Of a stretch of 64,000 nucleotides of DNA, positions 33,774 through 45,659 are shown in pieces. The DNA is from Chalciporus piperatus (lineage: Eukaryota > Basidiomycota > Agaricomycetes > Boletales > Boletaceae): assembly GCA_038093975.1 (NCBI GenBank), contig JBBPTG010000001.1, forward strand, positions 372,001 through 436,000. Direction: 5' to 3'. Position numbers and translations under genes: made by a program. How positions within the stretch are numbered: the stretch's first letter is position 1; each line of letters begins with the position of its first letter. The notes beneath the pieces are model-generated. The model was not told the origin of the DNA and searched no databases. It worked only from the letters and a program-made list of their open reading frames with translations.

Positions 33774-34205
33774 TGCACAGTTAACGAGGGGAAAGATTTA
33801 CCGGAGACCTTTATAAGAGAGGGAAGACCAACAAAGGAGAGGAAGAAGACGAGGACCAGAACTCGTTCGCCACCCTCAAAAAGGTGCTCCCATAGCGATC
33901 GATTGTCTATTTTGGGAAATACATGACAAATCATCACCGCTACAATCGCAGCCAAATAAGGAAATCTTCATAACAAAAATAAATTACACGGAAAGTCATA
34001 CTCGCTGCCACTCCTCAGGTACCTCTAGTAGCATCTAAGTAGTAGCATTCAAGACGGCGATAGACGAAATGGAAACAAACAAAAGGTTATCCATATCGGA
34101 TGGCATTGGCGGCTAGGTGGAGCAAAAGGAGAATGGGTGACTCAACGTCAACTCAAATGTTCGCCTCAAATTCTATAGGGTCACACTGATACAGCTACCG
34201 TCATC
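33774..34205. other. Intergenic: promoter of the barrel protein and 3' flank of the eIF3h gene
   Basis: No gene is supported. The first about 100 bases upstream of the barrel protein start are pyrimidine-rich on its coding strand. Confidence 0.35.
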
Positions 34206-35592
34206 CTAGTCTGTCGCCCTGGCGCCATACATCTTCACCAGTCCAAGCCCTGCGCTGCTTTCCAGACTCTTTGCATAAGCATCCACCTGTCCGAGTAGCA
34301 GCATCGTCTCCAATCGATTTGGCTCTCGCGGAATCTTGAACAATCGGCTCACGTCCTCTTCTGGAAGTGGGCTCAATCCCTGAGCCACCCGTTGCGTGTT
34401 TTCTTCTTTCCGCTTCGTAACATACGACTCTGCCCGTAGCTTCTCCCTCGCAATCTGTCTTGACAAGTACGCCACGTTACCTTCTTCGGTCCGATAACTG
34501 TCGATCGCCTCAGATAACTGCTCCAGACTCTGCGTGAGCCCCGAGCTGCCAAGATCGAGAGTAGAAAACGACGGCGGAATCGACGACGTCTCTGGCTCTC
34601 CAAGCTGGGAAGACGTATATGGCAACGAGCTTGGCGCGGCCAGTGTCTGCAGGAACATGCTCGCCAAGGGATTCGTCCGAATTCTCAATGGAATCTCCTC
34701 GAGGATAGATGAAAACGTCAATCGATGAGTCACCAGGCTATGCGGATGATTGCATCAGTCACACAACCTAACCTTCACGGAAAAACCCACCTCGATGTAC
34801 TAAAGTTACTCCTTTTGTACGCATCCAAAAAAGCCGGCGTCAGTTTGAACGCCTTGAACGATGCATTTCCGCGCGCTGTCTGCGAAATGTCTGTTGTCCA
34901 CGGTGAGTCTGTACCATGTCCGAACAAGAAGAAATAAGATTACCGTGCACGATCACGACTCCGCCGTGCCTTAGCCTGTCTTGGTGGATCGCCTGTGTAT
35001 CTACCAGTGCCTGATTGAAGAAAGCACCCAGTGTAGTAGCTTGATAGAACCCGACGACATTGTCATCCCCCTGCACTTCCTTCAGCGATCGCAGCATTGA
35101 TGCCTGATAACGTGCTGGAGTTCGAGCATCGTTGAGACATCACGCCAATCAAGATCTATCGACCACCTACCAATCGACTTGTTTGACTTTTCATCATCCT
35201 CATTTGTGTGACCCGGCAATGGGAAACTATTGGATATTTCAAGAACACCATCCAGGTCAAGTCCGAGTAGAAGCCCGTGTGCCGAAGTGGACGGTGCCTC
35301 GCGGCCATGTTGTATCATCTTGGTGACAACCTGTTGTACCGAGCGATCGCGAAGCCGCATCAGCAAGATCAGACCGACAGGAGGGGGCAGAGGGTGTTCA
35401 AAGCGAACATGAAGATGGAACGCATACCAGAGCATCTAATTGAACGCAACTAAGCGGTATTTCGGCCTCGATGTCGATCGCTGTCGACATGGATGGAGGG
35501 ATGGCCTCATACACCGGCGCAGCTGGTGCAGGGGCGGAGGCAGGTGCAGGGAGCGTTGCAGCCAATGCTGCGGCCATGGATTGTGCGGCCAT
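34206..35592 (-). CDS. Translation initiation factor eIF3 subunit h
   Basis: The start MAAQSMAAALAATLPAPASA is an Ala/Pro-rich leader. Splicing at about 35440 removes a GTATGCG-started intron and gives LSCVQLDALVVTKMIQHGRE, the entry to the MPN domain. HGLLLGLDLDGVLEISNSFP follows; the JAMM metal ligands of active MPN+ proteins are absent, as expected for eIF3h. Next come VVGFYQATTLGAFFNQALVD and an exon carrying TARGNASFKAFKLTPAFLDA, which match eIF3h order. The long last exon (THRLTFSSILEEIPLRIRTN) is the helical C-terminal region contacting other eIF3 subunits. It diverges from the zinc transporter gene with 143 bp between starts. Confidence 0.88.
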
Positions 35593-35735
35593 TTTGATTT
35601 CTAGCTGTGAGTTGGATCAGTGAACTACCTGGAGAAAAAGCGAGATCAAGCGATGACTAAGCAAAGGGTGGGTCAGCCTTCGACAACACTGTATTGATCT
35701 CAACTTGAAACGTCCGCACTCCCTTTCAGCCGACC

Positions 35736-37480
35736 ATGGGGTTGTCTCGTTCAACCCGGATAAAAATTCTGCTCGTCATAGACATTATTTTCTTCTTCAT
35801 AGAACTTATCGTCGGTATGTCAGCCAGCATGTTCTCAAGTCTCCTCGTTCACCTTCTCCAGGCTATGCGGTCGGTTCGCTCGCTCTGGTCGCCGACAGCT
35901 TTCATATGCTCAAGTGAGTGGATTTCGCCCTCCAGTTCAGCTTCGACTAATCCATGCTGCAGCGATGTCATGAGCTTGATCGTGGCATTGTATGCCATCA
36001 AGGTTTGTTGCACCTTTCATCTTGTTCTTCGCCTCACGTATGATTCCATATGCAGCTCTCCACTCAGAATGCATCCGACTCTCGATATTCCTACGGATGG
36101 CACAGGGCCGAGATCCTCGCTGCTCTCATTAACGGTGTCTTCCTGTTGGCGCTCTGCTTCTCTATTTCGATGGAGGCATTGGAGCGTTTCTTCAGCACGC
36201 CTGGTCTGTACCGTCATTCTGTCTCGCAAGTGGATCTTATAAATTGTCGCAGAAATATCGAACCCTCGACTGATTGTCATCGTCGGATCTTTCGGCTTGG
36301 CATCCAACATCGTCGGCCTATTCCTCTTCCATGGTACGAATTTATTTATTCCCAAAACATTCTGCGCCTCCTCACACCGCCTCATTACAGAGCACGGTCA
36401 CGCGCATGAACACAAGGGTAGTGCCGAATCCTCTCGACCCGCCAGCATCCATGCTGTTCAGGACAGTGACGTCATAGCCAGTCGAAATCGTTCCACATCG
36501 TACTCGTCGCTTTACGGACATCCCGTCGCGACGCGTGCCTCGCTCGTGCAAACCGCTCAGGACATTGCGACTTCTACCGAAAGGACTTCTCCTTCGCACA
36601 CGCGACGGTTTTCTTCCCAACATACCCTGATTCCCACAGAAGGAACACCCCTTCTCGGATCTGAACCTGCGGAACATCCAATCTCCCTCGCATCATCGAC
36701 AGTTGGCACGCCCACGGAACACGATGACCACGTTCATGCTCACCGGCACGGGCATGGTTCGATGAACATGCAGGCCCTGGTGCTGCATGTTCTCGGTGAT
36801 GCCCTAGGCAATGTTGGTGTCATCGCCACAGGCCTAGTCATATGGCTCACAACGTGGGAGTACAAGTTCTACTTCGACCCAACGATCAGTCTTGTAATTG
36901 CCGCGATTATCTTCTCATCTGCGCTGCCATTGGGTGCGTATCCGTCAGTTTCATCCGCGATTAATCTAATTATCATGTGCCTCAAGTTCGAAGCGCATCT
37001 TTCATTCTCTTACAGGGTGTTCCTCCAACCGTCTCCCTCGATGAAGTTCGCATGTCTATTTTGAACGTTAAAGGCGTGCTTTCAGTCCATGAGCTGCATA
37101 TCTGGCAGCTTTCTGAGTCCAAGATCGTTGCATCGGTGCATGTCATGGCGTCCCGTGACCATGACTTCATGCCAGTGGCTTCGGAGATTCGCAAGGCTCT
37201 TCACCACCACGGCATTCACTCCAGCACTATACAGCCTGAATACGACCCACGTACCCCCCACGTGATACCCGAGGATAATTTGAAGGTTTGTGATATCAAT
37301 GGATGCATGCCAGCTCTAACTGCGATATCAGATGTCCACGGATTCCTCTTGTTTGATTCTGTGCCCAGCCGACCAGCACTGTGATCCCTCGGAGAATGCA
37401 TGTTGTCGTATGTTCGTTCATTCGAGTATACCACCCTCGCTTACCAAAGTTCCACAGCACCACCCACAACCGGAGTTTGA
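35736..37480 (+). CDS. CDF-family zinc transporter (Zrc1/Cot1-like)
   Basis: Six TM helices are assembled over several short introns. TM1 is KILLVIDIIFFFIELIVGYA; TM2 holds the metal site in VADSFHMLNDVMSLIVALY; TM5 holds HVLGDALGNVGVIATGLVI, with the paired His/Asp ligands. A long His-rich loop lies between TM4 and TM5 (HGHAHEHKG; HDDHVHAHRHGHG), the zinc-sensing loop of fungal vacuolar transporters. The cytosolic C-terminal domain reads LSVHELHIWQLSESKIVASV. A Cys-rich tail (STDSSCLILCPADQHCDPSE, then CC) follows the intron at about 37287-37331. The likely last intron, 37408-37457, ends the protein as CCPPPTTGV. The role is H+/Zn2+ exchange into the vacuole for zinc tolerance and storage. 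Confidence 0.85.
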
Positions 37481-37534
37481 AGGGATCGCGAGCCCCATAC
37501 CATACTACTATTATCAACTTCGCTACTATAGACA

Positions 37535-40500
37535 TCAGGACATGAATACTGGAAAGTTTGCAGAAAATGGAGATGATGCTGCCAGACGTTCTAGAATGAT
37601 TCTGCTTGTGCTGGAAGTTGCTTTCATGGCGCGCAGGTCTGCAGCCAACTTTCTTGCCAACGAAGCGCTCGGTTGGCGCGGCACCGCAGTATGTTCGCTG
37701 CCCATGGCCTGCAGTGCCCATTCTAGATGAAGAGCAGCGGAGAGTGCACCCGAGATTACGGTCACAAGGAGTTCTGTGTTTATGCTCGTGTCGCCTCCTT
37801 GTTGGTCGACTGTGGCGATCAACCGAGGAAGAACGTTGTACATGAAGAGCGGAAGGAGAGGGGGTAAACCTGGGCGTGGCATGATCAGCACGAACGTCAT
37901 GATTCGCCGGCACGTTTCTGTTTCTCCAAGATTCGCGACAACGCAGAGTTCCGTCCATAGGAGCATAAGGAAAGGGGTAGGTGTAGTGACGGTCAAACAG
38001 CGGCCCACGTCGATGCGGGGCGCTTTGTGTTGCCGTGCGAGCGCAAACGCTTCGCGTATCTCTCGTCTTGGGAAATCCAGGAACATGCCTGGAGGTGAAC
38101 CGACTGGCTCCTCTAGCGGTTGATTGTTTCCTGCTATTGGAAAAAAAAATGGCCGTCGAAATATGAATGAAACGAAAATTACGATGCTTACCCCCTTTGA
38201 TTGCCAGCGTCTGAAATGCGATTGATCTTATGGCCCCAATGTCATAATGTACACTCGAGACCACGATTTGCGACCGCTTTCCGGACAGGATCTTCAGGAT
38301 GTTCGGACTACAGAGCCGCAGGACTACGTGGGGACACGTCGAGGCCAACAGCAGACTTTGTAACACTTCAAGTTGGAGTGGGGCCGCGAACCTATGGGTT
38401 ACTTGGATCACGGTACGCTGAGTGAGAAACTGGGACACGACTCACCCTCGTTGTTGAACCTCGAAGAGCATCGCATGCACAACGCCAACGAGCGTCCAAT
38501 TGAGAAGAGGGCCGAGGAAATATGAGATGCCGTTGTGAAGAACATCATTATCTATCCGACCCTCCTGTCGCGCGATGCATGCTTGAGAGAAGAGTATGGG
38601 GGACATCTGGAGTAAAGTTTTCGGTTTCGTCGACCTGAATAGTGAATTCAATATTGACGGCAGGGGCAAGTCTGATCAGAATTACCGGAGGATGGTATCG
38701 TCAATCCCCTCACTGCTGCTGTCGAATATAGCTTTGAACCAACCAGCGAACACGGCTTTAGCATCAGGAGGGAGCTCATCCGGACGGTATACCCGCGAGG
38801 ATCGTAAAAAGTCAGTGCGAAGGACTTTGTCACCTCTCCTCAACGATGGTACAGATATCTACAAAAGCATCGCCTCAGAGGAAATCAAAACGCGTGGAAT
38901 TGTACCAACCTGAAACTTTGTTATCACCATTTGGGCGAACAACACAATGTCTCCAAGGTGGCTGACGGCTGTCTGAGGATCGCCTGTCTTTCATTTAATA
39001 CCGAATTCCACATAGCTGAGGTGTACGCATACCAACAGTCTCGCAATCGTACTCGTACAGCAGTTCTAATGCCTCGAATACAAGATCTGTTATTTTGAGG
39101 TGCATAGACAAAATGTCGAGCGCAAAATCGTGCGCGTAGAGCGTTTTGGCCAGATGACTCAAGAGCTCCAAGTCCCCAGATTTTGAGTGAGATGAAAAAC
39201 ACTATGGATATTTCGTGATTACTATCGGACGGTCAATGTCTTCAACCACACACCTTGCGAACAACCAACGCGAAAAAATGATGACTACCTGGCTCCTGGC
39301 GAATACGATTTAACAGTCCTTGTGTGTCTTCCTGGCTGGATTCTATTGTGAGTCTCGACTCGAGGTAACTCTAGAATGGTATTAGTAAACGCTGTGTACA
39401 AGCTCAACATGTCTCGCCTCAAGGGTGCAGTTGTGTTCGGCAGCTTCTGCCTGAAGACGGGTCCCAGAATCATTCACAAGAGTGGGATCCGCAGCCAGCG
39501 CGAACGCTTGGTCTACGAGCCCAACTACGAATAGTTGCTGTATCAATTCCCTGACGAACGAACCTAGGCTAAGATGCACATGAGTAAACACTCGCAGGTA
39601 TTTCAATCGATGGTTCAGACCGAGCGCTCTCATCTTGACTGGATTCTGCGGACTTGGCGCAGGCTTGGACGTGATCACACCGAGACAGCAAGTCCGAGCG
39701 CTGAAGCACGGAAGACACTGCAGCGTGCATTCCAACGCGCTGAAAGGAATAAGATTGTACCCAACATCGAGTCCGGTCTGCAACGCACCCAATCGGCCAC
39801 GACTGTTCCCTGGCCCTCCAGCGCCTTTTCGAATGCTTGAAGTAGACGAGGTAACTGAGGACCTTGATTGGATGAAGTGAACGGACGCATACAAGCAGGT
39901 ACATACGCGGCCGAGAACAAATGTTCTCCATACGAAAAAGGATCCGTCGTGGATTCCTTTGGGCGAACTTTGGGCGACGCACGTCATGGCCGCTAGGAGT
40001 AACCGGGTATAGAAGACATTGGGAGCCAAGGACGTCCAGCGTAGCAACGCCGTCAACAGTGCAACGGCCTCTGAACTGCCGGCGCCATAGCCGCCCGCAC
40101 GGGATGAAATCTTACTCAATGGTTAGCAGGATGGTTGTGACACAGAGATAGACCTTACGAGCGACTGCAACAACAATCCACAAGATATGGAATCCGCTTC
40201 GAGGTTGGAACCAAGCATATCATTCTTCCCAAGGGCAAGTTGCGTGTGTATCATTTGTGCCTCGCGAGCGGCTTTGGCATCATCGCCAATCAGGAGACTC
40301 AGCGAGAGAGCGAATGTTTCCAGTACTTGACGAACGTCCGGAGAAAGTCGCATCGAGTGTAGTAAGTCGTTCGCGTCTCCGAAATATACCATCGCTTGGG
40401 CTGTCGAAATCTGAGAAACGTCTGTAACGCATGATAGAAGTAGGGTAACAAGCTCTGACGCTGACATCGTCAGACGATGGAAGTTTGAGGGTGGGTGGGA

Positions 40501-41054
40501 GTAGGCCTGACGAAGGAAACCTAGTGCATCATGGATCGTGGCGAGCATAGCGGTTTGAGGACTTGAAAGAGGTACGAGTGAGCCCAGCGGTGGCATTCCA
40601 GAGGCATAATGAGTGTCTAAAGCTATCCGACAGAGCACGTCAAGTGTTGAGCCATTGATATTTGAGAGCTGTGATGCTCGTGCGGCGCGTAGGAACGTGG
40701 CAACAAAATCTGAAGTTGACACGAACCCGTCATTTAAGGCGTGTCTGAGATAGCTCAGGAGCAGAGGATCAGCATCATATGTGCCGCATAGAGTGATGAG
40801 TGTTTCTAACGGTTTGAATGAGTGTTTCAAAGGGTAGGTCTCTGACAACAAACGGTCTTTCGCACCACAGATCGCGAGCCCGACAGCAGAGATCGAGCCT
40901 TGGCCAGGTGTTTCCTTGTCCACCCATAGTTTGCAGAGCTCGAGCCACTGACAGGAAATCAGAATGAGCGAGAGAAAAACGTCGACGTGGTTCTCACCTG
41001 GACTGCTGATATTCCACTCTGATACGAATTCCGTGTCAAGTTGGCAAGAGACAT
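37535..41054 (-). CDS. Probable Mediator complex subunit 5 (Nut1/Med5)
   Basis: The rebuilt start MSLANLTRNSYQSGISAVQ is joined by intron 40948-40997 to WLELCKLWVDKETPGQGSIS. The protein is long (roughly 1,000 residues), almost entirely helical and poor in motifs, as Med5 is. Supporting pieces include DADPLLLSYLRHALNDGFVS followed by TSDFVATFLRAAR, and near the C-terminus QACIARQEGRIDNDVLHNGI then SYFLGPLLNWTLVGVVHAM, a pattern I associate with Med5. The end is SPFSANFPVFMS. Many introns of about 50 bases occur, and frames between 37800 and 40000 were not all resolved. In yeast, Med5 belongs to the Mediator tail and links activators to RNA polymerase II. Other helical-repeat proteins remain possible. 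Confidence 0.55.
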
Positions 41055-41316
41055 GGATCCAAATAACTCTTGTCAATGACGTACTGGACTCTTACTTATC
41101 GACTACGACCGACACCGCTTGGCCTCACAACCGAACCTACTCTGTTCATACTCACAATATTATGACAACAGACGCTCAGAGCATGATTCAAGTCGCTTCC
41201 GACAGAACCCAACTGCAATGTGGAAAATATCAAATACTCGGGGCAGTCATGTCGTTAGTGAAGTTAACTACAAGAGACAGGAAAGCGGGCATCCAATGAG
41301 AATGGTATAAGGTCCA

Positions 41317-44300
41317 TCAAACTTTGGCCATAAGCCGTCGCGTCTCTTGTGGAGTGAATCGCAGGATTATCGACAAGACTCGGACAAGGTTTGGCTACGG
41401 AGGATTGAATGTCACACAAATGCTCAACGAACGAGTGTCGACACTTACCCTCATCTCCTTGTGCTCTAAGAATTGAAGAATGACATTTCGCAAGTACTCG
41501 AAATTGATCTCCTCGTCGCCCTTGGTCGGTGCGGGCGAAGAGGGCGAGGAGGAGGGAAGTGCATCCGAGGCCGAGGATATGGATGTACGCGAGTCTGTGG
41601 CTTCAGGTCGAGATGTCCAATACCCAACACCTGGATTGCGCTGTTTTTCCAGCAGTGCAACCGAATTTTGAACCTTCCGAAGCTCATCTCGAAGGGTCTA
41701 CATCATAGTTAGCAAGGGAATCTCGGGTCAGCAGAAAACCGTACTTTATTCTGTGTGCGCAATTGAGCTTCCCTGGCTTTGATCTCCGCAAGTCGCTGTT
41801 CGCTGTCTTCAGCACGACCCGCAGCTTCCGACTGTCGTCGATGTGAAACAGACTGGTTTCAGGATGCTCTGTTAGCAAGATTCATCTCTCGCATAAGTGC
41901 AGACCAACCTCGGCCTCTTTCATGGCATCGATATGGGATTGGAGCTCAGATAATCGAATGTTCTGAGATCGACCTTCGCTTTGTAACTTCTCGATCTCGG
42001 CCTTCAAAGCTCCAGTCACATCCTCATCTCGCTCGCGTGATTGAGCAGAAGACCTGAGCATCCGATTGAGCTCTTCTGTCTCCTTGTTCTTTCCCATAAG
42101 CTTGCGACTCCAATTTGCCTCGGCCTCGGTGCGCTCTTTCTCGGCGTTTGTCAACGTTCTTCTGAGTTCGGAGAGCTTGGCCTCGTATTTGGCTTCAACC
42201 GAAGATACGATCTGCGAAACCTCCTCTGTAGAAGCACCAGGGGCTTGCGAGCGCATATCCTGCTCTCTGCGAAGCTCACTGACTTCATCATTGAGGAGAG
42301 TGACGCGGTCTCGCAATTCCGTTAGCTGGAACTGAAGCTCCGTGTTTTGGGCCTGCAGTGACTCTGCGTGATACTGGGAGGACTCGAGCTCGGCTTGTCG
42401 TAGCTGCAACTGCTCAAAGAAAGATCTGTTTTCGCTGGTTAAGTTGTTGACTGAACTCTCAAGAGTGCTTATTTGGGATTTTTTGGCAGAGATCTCCGCA
42501 GAGTATGAGGTCTACGAAAGGCTGTGAGTGGCCACGGAATCACGAGTAGCTCGAAGTATTACCTTCGACGCGCTCATCTCAGCTTCGAACTGCTTTCGTG
42601 CTGTCTGCATCTCCTTTTCCGCCCGGTCTTTGGCAACGGCGATCTCTTTGTCAAAATGGTCCCGTAGTCCCGCAACAGCCTTCTCGCGTTCCGTATTAGC
42701 CGTGTCGATCTCGCCTCGCAACTTGATTCGCTCTTCCCTCTCTCTTTCCTTTTCTTCTACACACTTGCCCTTGATCTCAGTCAGTTCCTTCAATGCATCA
42801 TCTCTATCCTTCTCCGCTTTCACAAGCTTTTGCCTGACAGTTCTGAGTAGGCCGACGGCTTTCACCCTCTTCTCTTCTTCTTCCTTTGCTGTCTCGTTAG
42901 CTTTGGCAACTCCAGCGCGGAGGTTGTCGAGTTCCGAGTTCCGCTTCGCATTGTCTACCTCTGTCTGCGAGGTTGAAGCTTGTGAGGCAGCGATCAGTGC
43001 TTCAGCCTCGCGCAATTGCTGCCGCAATTTTTCGATTTGATCCGATTGGGAAGCAGTCTCTAGTCGGTGTGTCTCGCGAAGTTCCTCGAATCGTTCTTCC
43101 TGTCCTGCAAAATACACGTTACATAGGATGGAAACATGCGATGAAATGTAACAATCGTACTCATAAGCTTGCCAGCGAGACGTTGTAACTCGTCTTGGCT
43201 TATCTGCGAGTGAATTCAGGCGTTAAAGATATATATAAAAAAGCCCTGTTAACACGAACGCGCTGCTTACCTCGACTTTCATATTCATATTGGCAAGATA
43301 ATCGCGCAAGACTGCGACATCCTTGGTCCCCTCTAAAGGAGTCAGCTCACTGATTGCGCTGTCAGCAGCTAGCCGCTCTGCTTGAAGTCTCTTGAAGGAA
43401 GTAGATACGTCTAGTTTCTCGTTCGGTCATAATAGCATGATAGCCAGGATATATGACCTCACCTGTGAACCGTTGTTCCACCAACTTGAGGCGCTCTCGA
43501 AGGGTCTCCACATCCGCGTCCATTGCCCCGCCAGGTACCATGGGATCTGCCATTGCAGTGGTTCCCTCTCTTTCAGAATGATCCGTTTCGGACGGTAATT
43601 GGTTGGTAACTCCAGTCGCTTCGGTGTCTTGTTGCACCTCAGGCTGAAGTTCTGAGACGGTCGCGTCTTGCGACTGTGCTGCCGGTGCTACGACGTCAGA
43701 AGGCTCTCGATCATCCTCGATGTTTGAGTCAACATGTGTGCCATCCGATGAGCTTGCACTCGAATCCTGAGAATCAGCAGGAGAGCTCTCGGTATTTGCA
43801 CGCTGTGGTCGTGAAGCATCGATGGGTACGTCTGGAGGAGGTATTTGGGAGCCTGTCATGACGGGAGAGTCTGGTAGTGGCGTAGATACTGGTGAAAGTG
43901 GACGCTGGGGAAGGGCTAGCTGGGGAAGGTGGGTTACATGAGGAGCGGGTGAAGCAGAGGTGGACGGATTGGGCAGGCTACCTCCAGAAGACTCGCCTAC
44001 GACGAGCGAAGCACGCAAACGCTCCTCCAAAGTTTGCTTGCGCAAACCAGCATCACCGGTACCTCTCGGGGTTGACGGCGGACCGGGGCTGGAAGACCGC
44101 GACCTGGCTGTATTGTGCTGACCCGCTGCAGTCGCAGCCCGCTGGGTCGCCATTGACTTGCGGAGATTCGTGAGGGCATTTTCGGCCAATTGTGCTGAGG
44201 ACTGGTTCGTTGATTGGCGCAAGGGGTCTGGTGACTGACTCCGGGAATCCGCAGATGGACCAGCGTCTTGCGACTGGTGAGGTTGCACCTGCGCGAGGCT

Positions 44301-44330
44301 CTCGACTGTCTGACGAAACTGTGAGAACAT
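41317..44330 (-). CDS. GRIP-domain golgin (Imh1-like coiled-coil protein)
   Basis: The start is MFSQFRQTVESLAQV. About 250 residues are Ser/Pro-rich and disordered. Continuous heptad-rich coiled coil then runs from DVETLRERLKLVEQRFT through several exons (EERFEELRETHRLETASQ; RVTLLNDEVSELRREQDMR; ERTEAEANWSRKLMGKNKE). The C-terminus is a GRIP domain: INFEYLRNVILQFLEHKEMR joined by an intron at about 41399-41450 (donor GTAAGT) to PNLVRVLSIILRFTPQETRR. GRIP domains bind Arl1-GTP at the trans-Golgi, so this is a vesicle-tethering golgin. The conserved Tyr needed for Arl1 binding is present (EYL). About 155 bp separate its start from the PEX14 stop on the same strand. Confidence 0.9.
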
Positions 44331-44485
44331 GTAGGACTGAGACAAGTCAAGCTACGACGCGTCTCAGTCGTCAATACTGGGCGGAGCAAAACTGCTGCTG
44401 TGCGCACTGCGCAAGTTTCCCACTATCTGAACCAGTTACCAAGGTATATTTCTCTACTACGACACGACGAAACGAAACGGATAGA

Positions 44486-45555
44486 TTACGAGCTTTCAGC
44501 CACTTCCTTGCCCTTGCCGCTCGAGGCAGCACCGGAAAGGGACTCTGATGAATTCATTGCCTGAGGAGTGCTCGCGAGTTGCCATGACGGGATTGTCGGT
44601 CTACCTATCGACCCCGGTAATGGCGTCGAGGGTGAGCTTGCCAAACCGGTGGAACCACGGCTAAGGAGAAGTGCTTTGAGAGACTTGAGTTCCTGCTGGA
44701 GCTCAGCAAGAGACTGTCTCTGGGACTCCTTGTTCTTGTCGATCATCTTTAACGCGTTCCCGTTAAGAGTAGGGAGTCAGAAAAGTGTATGTAGATTACC
44801 TTGGGCAACATCTCTCGTATGTTCTCGATTTCGTCGCGAATTTCGCGCATTTCGTCTCTTGTTTTGGCTTCTCCGTCACGCATCTCGGCGACAACTGCCT
44901 GGACATCCTTGGAAGCCTTGTCGACTCTCTCATTTTGTTCGTCGACAGCTGCCCGCACAGATGCTGTCTCGGCCTGTATATCCTTTAAAAGTGCTTCAGC
45001 GGCATCGAATTGGGCAGTGAGGGCGTCGCGATCCTGTTCGTAGGCGGTCGCTGTCGGTGGTTTCAAATGAGGAAGCATGTATTTCTGCATACCATGTGAG
45101 AGAGCAGTTCCGAGGGGGGTGAGAGGGCGATACCTTGAACAAGGACACGGCTCCGTAAGCTATCGTGCCTGATACGATGGCAGTGATCTGAAGGAGGGCG
45201 CGAATGTAAGTGGGGAGTTGGAGGTATGGATGGACATACGAAATAGTCCCGCCAGTCCCACTGGTACTGAGGGGGTGTGTGTGGGTAAGGAGTTGGTCCA
45301 TACACTGGGTAGGAGACGTGAGTTTGGGGAGTTGTATGGGAGTAGTTAGCAGCTTGTGTCATTGCTTGCTCGATCTCGGAGCTAGTCAATCCTTTTGCTT
45401 CGAGAAACTGAACGCGTTGTGCGAAGGGGGCATTCTGCGTCTGTGTGAGTGTGTTGGGAGAGATCTAGTGTAATGTAGGAGGGATTACTTGCATTCGAGT
45501 CTTGCAAGAATGTGACTGCGTTTCTGAGTAGTTCTTGTCTGTCCGGGGTAGCCAT
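44486..45555 (-). CDS. Peroxisomal docking protein PEX14
   Basis: The N-terminal domain MATPDRQELLRNAVTFLQDS joined to TQNAPFAQRVQFLEAKGLTS is the PEX5-binding helical bundle (RxxLxxxAxxFL...FLxxKGLT). A Tyr/Pro-rich linker (NYSHTTPQTHVSYPVYGPTP) leads to a transmembrane segment, ITAIVSGTIAYGAVSLF, then KKYMLPHLKPPTATAYEQDR and a coiled coil (FDAAEALLKDIQAETASV). The first intron, 45441-45492, must be GC-AG (AAT|GCAAGT). Other introns lie at about 45182-45236, 45084-45132 and 44747-44800. It acts in the docking complex for peroxisomal matrix protein import. The start codons of this gene and mitochondrial EF-Tu are 104 bp apart. Confidence 0.9.
45441..45492 (-). other. GC-AG intron in the PEX14 gene
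   Basis: The donor is TCGAAT|GCAAGT and the acceptor CACACAG. GT donors nearby leave the wrong phase and would lose the FLEAKGLT motif. Confidence 0.82.
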
Positions 45556-45659
45556 GACTGGTCGGGAGAGAGACCGCTTGGATTCGCACTCCGCCGAGGA
45601 TATATTTTTTATAACTGCATCCACTTCTCTCTCTCTTGCAGTACAATATTGGACCAAGC

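Noticed and set aside
37296..38438. Long 380-codon minus-strand frame
   Set aside because: Composition is Arg/Ser/His-rich without a domain, and it overlaps the Med5-like frame that continues the conserved helical sequence; it also overlaps the 3' end of the zinc transporter.
41399..41450. Apparent frame break inside the GRIP domain
   Set aside because: Careful reading of the donor (ATGAGG|GTAAGT) gives a phase-0 join to PNLVRVLS; the domain is intact.
42528..43040. Ser/Phe-rich plus-strand frame of 170 codons
   Set aside because: It is the antisense of the golgin coiled coil, whose heptad pattern and GRIP domain are clear on the minus strand.
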